Origin: Acidobacteria bacterium SCN 69-37
Lineage (GTDB): Bacteria; Acidobacteriota; Vicinamibacteria; Vicinamibacterales; SCN-69-37
Direction of reading: 5' to 3'
Length of the DNA stretch: 64,000 bases
Assembly: GCA_001724025.1 (NCBI GenBank)
Contig: MEDJ01000023.1
Location: 1 to 64,000, forward strand
Positions 61,058-64,000 of this stretch are shown here, in pieces. The position numbers and the translations under genes are program-made. The notes under the pieces are model-generated. The model ran no database searches. It saw nothing but the letters and a program-made list of their open reading frames with translations, and was not told the DNA's origin. Position 1 is the first letter of the stretch. Every line of letters starts with the position of its first letter.

Positions 61058-62035
61058 TCATCCGAGCAGCGGGGCGACGAGCGCCTCGTCGACCGTGTAG
61101 AGCGCAGCGATCAGGGCCGGCGAGAGCGTGGTGGCCGTCGGGCCGGCCGCGAGCACGCGGCCCTCGCGCAGCAGGACGACCGAGTCGCACAGCGCGCGGA
61201 CGACGCGCAGGTCGTGTGTCGAGAGCACGATGGTCACGCCGCGCCGGGCGTGCAGGTGGCTGACGAGGGCGATGACCTCGAGTTGGTAGCGCAGGTCCAG
61301 CGACGCGGTGGGCTCGTCGAGGATGAGCAGGGCGCGTTTCGACCCGTCGTATCCCGGTGCCGTCGTCGCGCGGTCGTCGAGCTGTGCGAGTGCCGAGGCA
61401 ATGACCACGCGCTGCTTCTCGCCGCCGCTGAGCGTGGGGAACAGCCTGTTGGCCAGGTGTGCCGTGCCCGTAGCCTCGAGCGCGTCCCTGGCGGCTTCGT
61501 GATCGCCGCGCCCCTCGACCTCGAACGCGCCGAGCCACGCGTAGCGTCCCATCAGCACCATTTCGAGGACGGTGTAATCGAAGGCCGTGTGCGTCTCCTG
61601 CGCGACGACGGCGACGCGTCTGGCGAGCAGGCGGCGCGGCATGGTCTCGACGCGCTGGCCGTCGAGGTGCACAGTCCCCGACAAGGGACGGAGGCCGCCG
61701 GAGAGCAGTTTCAGCAGCGTGGTCTTGCCCGAGCCGTTCGGACCGAGCAGGCCCACGATGGCGGCGTGCGGCACGGCCAGTGAGACATCGCGCACGACGA
61801 GGTCCGGGGCGATCGCGGTGCGCGACGGGCCCCGGCGCGTGTAGCCGAACGTGAGATCAGCGGCCCGCAGGAACACCGGAGCCGGTACCGATCGACGGGA
61901 ATGCGCGTGTGTCGTCCCGGAGACGTGGGTGCATGGGGCCTCCGTCGGGCGTCCCGGGGCTGGCGCGTCCGGAATCCGTTCGGGTGTGACGCGCCGACTC
62001 CCGCGGACCGTGGCGTCGTTGTGTGGGATTCCCAC
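61058..62035 (-). CDS. ABC importer ATPase (BtuD/FecE-type)
   Basis: A 325-residue ATPase: Walker A GLLGPNGSGKTTLLKLLSGG, Q-loop RVAVVAQETHTAFDY, signature PTLSGGEKQRVVIASALAQL, Walker B ALLILDEPTASLDL and H-loop VLSTHDLRVVRAL. The first 50 residues (IPHNDATVRGSRRV...) are low-complexity and unlike other family members, so the real start may lie downstream near 61880. It is the first gene of the leftward three-gene operon. The ligand is inferred to be B12 or a siderophore. Confidence 0.92.
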   Translation of the reverse strand: MGIPHNDATVRGSRRVTPERIPDAPAPGRPTEAPCTHVSGTTHAHSRRSVPAPVFLRAADLTFGYTRRGPSRTAIAPDLVVRDVSLAVPHAAIVGLLGPNGSGKTTLLKLLSGGLRPLSGTVHLDGQRVETMPRRLLARRVAVVAQETHTAFDYTVLEMVLMGRYAWLGAFEVEGRGDHEAARDALEATGTAHLANRLFPTLSGGEKQRVVIASALAQLDDRATTAPGYDGSKRALLILDEPTASLDLRYQLEVIALVSHLHARRGVTIVLSTHDLRVVRALCDSVVLLREGRVLAAGPTATTLSPALIAALYTVDEALVAPLLG

Positions 62036-62118
62036 TTACATCCGCGGGCGACCGCCGGGCGGGCGTCGGTTGTCGGCGCGGAGTATACCATGCGAAAATG
62101 GGCGGGTTCGGAGCCTGC

Positions 62119-62617
62119 ATGACCCACCATTCCGCTGTTCCCGCGTCCGATCGGCCTGCCGGCGCGACATCGGTGTCGGGCCCGTGTCGCGTGTCCGCCG
62201 ACGTGCTGACGATCGAGACCGGGACGCGGTTCGCGCTCGTCGACATCACCGATCGCGTCAGGGCCGCCGTTCAGGCGACCGGCATCACCGAGGGTCTGGC
62301 CTCGCTGCCATGCGCTGCACATGACCTGCTCGGTGCTGATCAACGAGTCGCAGTCGGCCCTGATGGCCGACATCAAGCGGTTCCTGGAGCAGGTCGTCGA
62401 TCGCGACGCCGACTGGCTGCACAACGACCCCGCGCACTCGGACTGCGATCGGTTCAATGCCGACGCGCACCTGCGCGCCCTGCTGCTGGGACCGGCGATC
62501 ACGCTGCAGATTGCGGGCGGGGATCTCGTGCTGGGGCAGTGGCAGCGGGTGCTGCTGGCCGAACTCGACGGTCCCCGGGCGCGATCGCTGCGCCTCCAGG
62601 TGATGGGGCTCGGCTAG
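62119..62617 (+). pseudogene. YjbQ-family (UPF0047) gene with a one-base frameshift
   Basis: The frame from the ATG at 62119 reads MTHHSAVPASDRP and then VSADVLTIETGTRFALVDITDRV, ending at ITEGLASL, the N-terminal half of a YjbQ protein. The C-terminal half (HMTCSVLINESQSALMADI, NADAHLRALLLGP, LGQWQRVLLAELDGPR) is in the next frame from 62317. Deleting one C at 62308-62309 restores a continuous reading (LHALHMTCS). The length is 499 bases, one over a multiple of three. YjbQ has weak thiamine-phosphate synthase-like activity. A sequencing error is the other explanation. Confidence 0.8.
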
Positions 62618-62621
62618 CGGC

Positions 62622-63761
62622 ATGACGATGGCGCGCCTCCGTCTGCTCGGCCTCGACACGATCGCGCAGAAGCTCGACGCCGGTGAACGGCTGTCGTTCG
62701 ACGACGGCGTGGCCCTGTTCACGTGCCCGGATCTGCACGCGGTCGGCTGGCTGGCCAACCGCGAGCGCGAGCGTCGTCACGGCGCCCGTACCTACTACAA
62801 CGTCAACCTGCGCCTCGAGGCGACGAACGTCTGCCAGGCGAACTGCCTGTTCTGCTCGTTCGCGCGACTCAAGGCCGGCGATCCACAGGCATACACGCTG
62901 TCGGTCGAGCAGGTTCTCGACAAGCTGCGCGCGCGCGCCGATCAACCGCTCACCGAAGTCCACGTCGTCAACGGGCTGCACCCGGGATTGCCGTTCAGCT
63001 ATTACACGGAGCTGCTGCGCGGGATGAAGGCCGTCAGGCCGGGCATCCACCTGAAATGCTTCACGGCCGTGGAAATCGCGTTCTTCGCCGATCACTACGG
63101 CATGACCGACGAGGCCGTGCTCCGCGAACTGATGGCGGCCGGGCTCGACTCGCTGCCCGGCGGTGGGGCCGAAATTTTCGCCGAGCGCGTGCGGACGCGG
63201 ATTGCCCACGACAAGGCCGACGCGGCGCGGTATCTCGGCGTGCACCGCCTGGCGCACGGGCTCGGGCTGCGCACGAACGTGACGATGCTCTACGGGCACA
63301 TCGAGACGTTCGCCGAGCGCGTCGATCATCTGCTGCGCATCCGCGCGCTGCAGGACGAAACGGGCGGGTTCCAGGCGTTCATTCCGCTGGCCTTCCACCC
63401 CGATCACAACCAGATGCGCAAGCTGCCGGCGCCCACGGCCACCGACACGCTGCGGGTCCACGCGGTGGCGCGGCTGCTGCTCGACAACGTCGCGCACATC
63501 AAGGCCTTCTGGATCGCCACGGGCGTGGATGTCGCCCAGATCGCGCAGTGGTACGGCGCCGACGATCTGGACGGCACGGTGCAGGAAGAGCGGATTTATC
63601 ACATGGCCGGGTCGCGGACGCCCGAGACGCTCTCGATTGCCGACATCCGGCGGCTGATCCGGATTGCGGGCCGCGAGCCCGTCGAGCGCGACACGCTCTA
63701 CCGCGTGCTGGAGCCGGCGGGCGACGCGGTCGAGGACCGGCCCGCGGGCCTGTTACACTGA
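62622..63761 (+). CDS. mqnE: Aminofutalosine synthase MqnE (radical SAM)
   Basis: A 379-residue radical SAM enzyme with the cluster motif NVCQANCLFCSFARLKAG (CxxxCxxC) and HVVNGLHPGLPFSYYTELLRGMK, KCFTAVEIAFFAD, LPGGGAEIFAERVR, NVTMLYGHIET and GFQAFIPLAFHPDHNQM. MqnE joins an S-adenosyl radical to a chorismate-derived enolate to make aminofutalosine, so the organism uses the futalosine route to menaquinone. The ATG at 62622 is four bases after the YjbQ stop. Length is typical. Confidence 0.95.
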   Translation: MTMARLRLLGLDTIAQKLDAGERLSFDDGVALFTCPDLHAVGWLANRERERRHGARTYYNVNLRLEATNVCQANCLFCSFARLKAGDPQAYTLSVEQVLDKLRARADQPLTEVHVVNGLHPGLPFSYYTELLRGMKAVRPGIHLKCFTAVEIAFFADHYGMTDEAVLRELMAAGLDSLPGGGAEIFAERVRTRIAHDKADAARYLGVHRLAHGLGLRTNVTMLYGHIETFAERVDHLLRIRALQDETGGFQAFIPLAFHPDHNQMRKLPAPTATDTLRVHAVARLLLDNVAHIKAFWIATGVDVAQIAQWYGADDLDGTVQEERIYHMAGSRTPETLSIADIRRLIRIAGREPVERDTLYRVLEPAGDAVEDRPAGLLH

Positions 63762-63860
63762 AGCGTCGGGACTGCCGCAGCAAGAGCTGCCGGGGCCTGG
63801 CCTTTCTCGTTTCCGGTGCCGGGGATTGCCCGGGGCGTGCCGGACGTGGAGTTCCCGCCG

Positions 63861-64000
63861 ATGGACGTGCAGGTGCTGACCTGGTACGAGAAGACCGCAC
63901 TGCACGAGCGGCAGCCGCTGCTTGTGAAGGCGAGTCCGCCTGGATCGATGCGGGCCGTCGGCACGGAAATCCACCTGGTGAATCGTCTGGCGCGGGAGTC
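63861..64000 (+). CDS. Partial gene at the right edge, product unknown
   Basis: An open frame runs to the window end: MDVQVLTWYEKTALHERQPLL, then IHLVNRLARE. In-frame GTG codons at 63837 and 63846 are alternative starts. Only about 47 residues are visible and no family is clear. The same direction and closeness to mqnE suggest a shared operon. Confidence 0.4.
   Translation, partial: MDVQVLTWYEKTALHERQPLLVKASPPGSMRAVGTEIHLVNRLARE

Noticed and set aside
61876-62100. Cobalamin riboswitch upstream of the BtuFCD-type operon
   Set aside because: GGGAATCCC and a few GC blocks recall the class, but the GCCACTG/CCGCAACTG-type core and B12 box are not convincing. A covariance search would settle it.

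Overview
The window is about 64 kb of GC-rich DNA from a bacterial chromosome. Gene content points to Acidobacteriota, most likely a Vicinamibacteria-type lineage: a large MacB/FtsX permease with no ATPase beside it, a VWFA-type secreted protein, GY-rich secreted proteins, a futalosine-pathway menaquinone gene and a complete SUF system. The taxonomic call is inference from gene types. No rRNA gene, intact tRNA gene or CRISPR array was seen.

Region 1 (1-15.5 kb) is accessory. An IS3-family element at the left edge has cut a gene for a protein with a PqqD-like N-terminal domain and a glycosyltransferase-like domain, downstream of two genes for small secreted Cys-rich peptides. A Fic-family gene follows, preceded by a phased operator-like array and bracketed by tRNA-3'-end-like direct repeats, then a LemA-GYF protein. 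A second, intact copy of the PqqD-like/glycosyltransferase gene (5883-7637) sits with an AraC-like regulator. Divergent to these runs a seven-gene series: a GT1-type glycosyltransferase, a second GT-A-like protein, a secreted beta-sandwich protein, a third Cys-rich peptide, a small secreted protein, a membrane DsbA-like protein and a large permease. The three peptides share a signal peptide, a C-x4/5-C start, a central TGC and a C-terminal Cys-Ser. This looks like an undescribed secreted, disulfide-rich and possibly glycosylated peptide system, and it is the main discovery candidate.

Region 2 (15.5-35 kb) is mostly ordinary: secreted and lipoprotein-like proteins, an AlgJ/AlgI-like pair, a phosphoglycolate phosphatase, OsmC, a DUF1624 membrane protein, an orphan DGQHR protein, an S41 protease, an aldo/keto reductase, a two-component system, an outer-membrane barrel and divergent queC/queD.

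Region 3 (35-45 kb) has an iron-uptake operon with FeoB split into two overlapping genes, preceded by a membrane-anchored DtxR-FeoA fusion, a perfect palindromic operator candidate and a DtxR/MntR regulator. RmuC, a phosphodiesterase and a MoeB-rhodanese follow.

Region 4 (45-53.3 kb) is a SUF iron-sulfur assembly locus: an Rrf2 regulator, A-type carrier, SufB, SufC, SufD, SufS, a SufT-like DUF59 protein, SufU and a second NifS/IscS-like desulfurase.

Region 5 (53.4-59 kb) is a likely osmotic-stress operon: a membrane-anchored protease-like protein, an antiporter-like protein, a fusion of an antiporter-like membrane domain to trehalose-6-phosphate synthase, and OtsB. A 190-bp near-palindrome covers its 3' end.

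Region 6 (59-64 kb) has a BtuFCD-type ABC importer, a frameshifted YjbQ-family gene, mqnE and a partial gene at the right edge.
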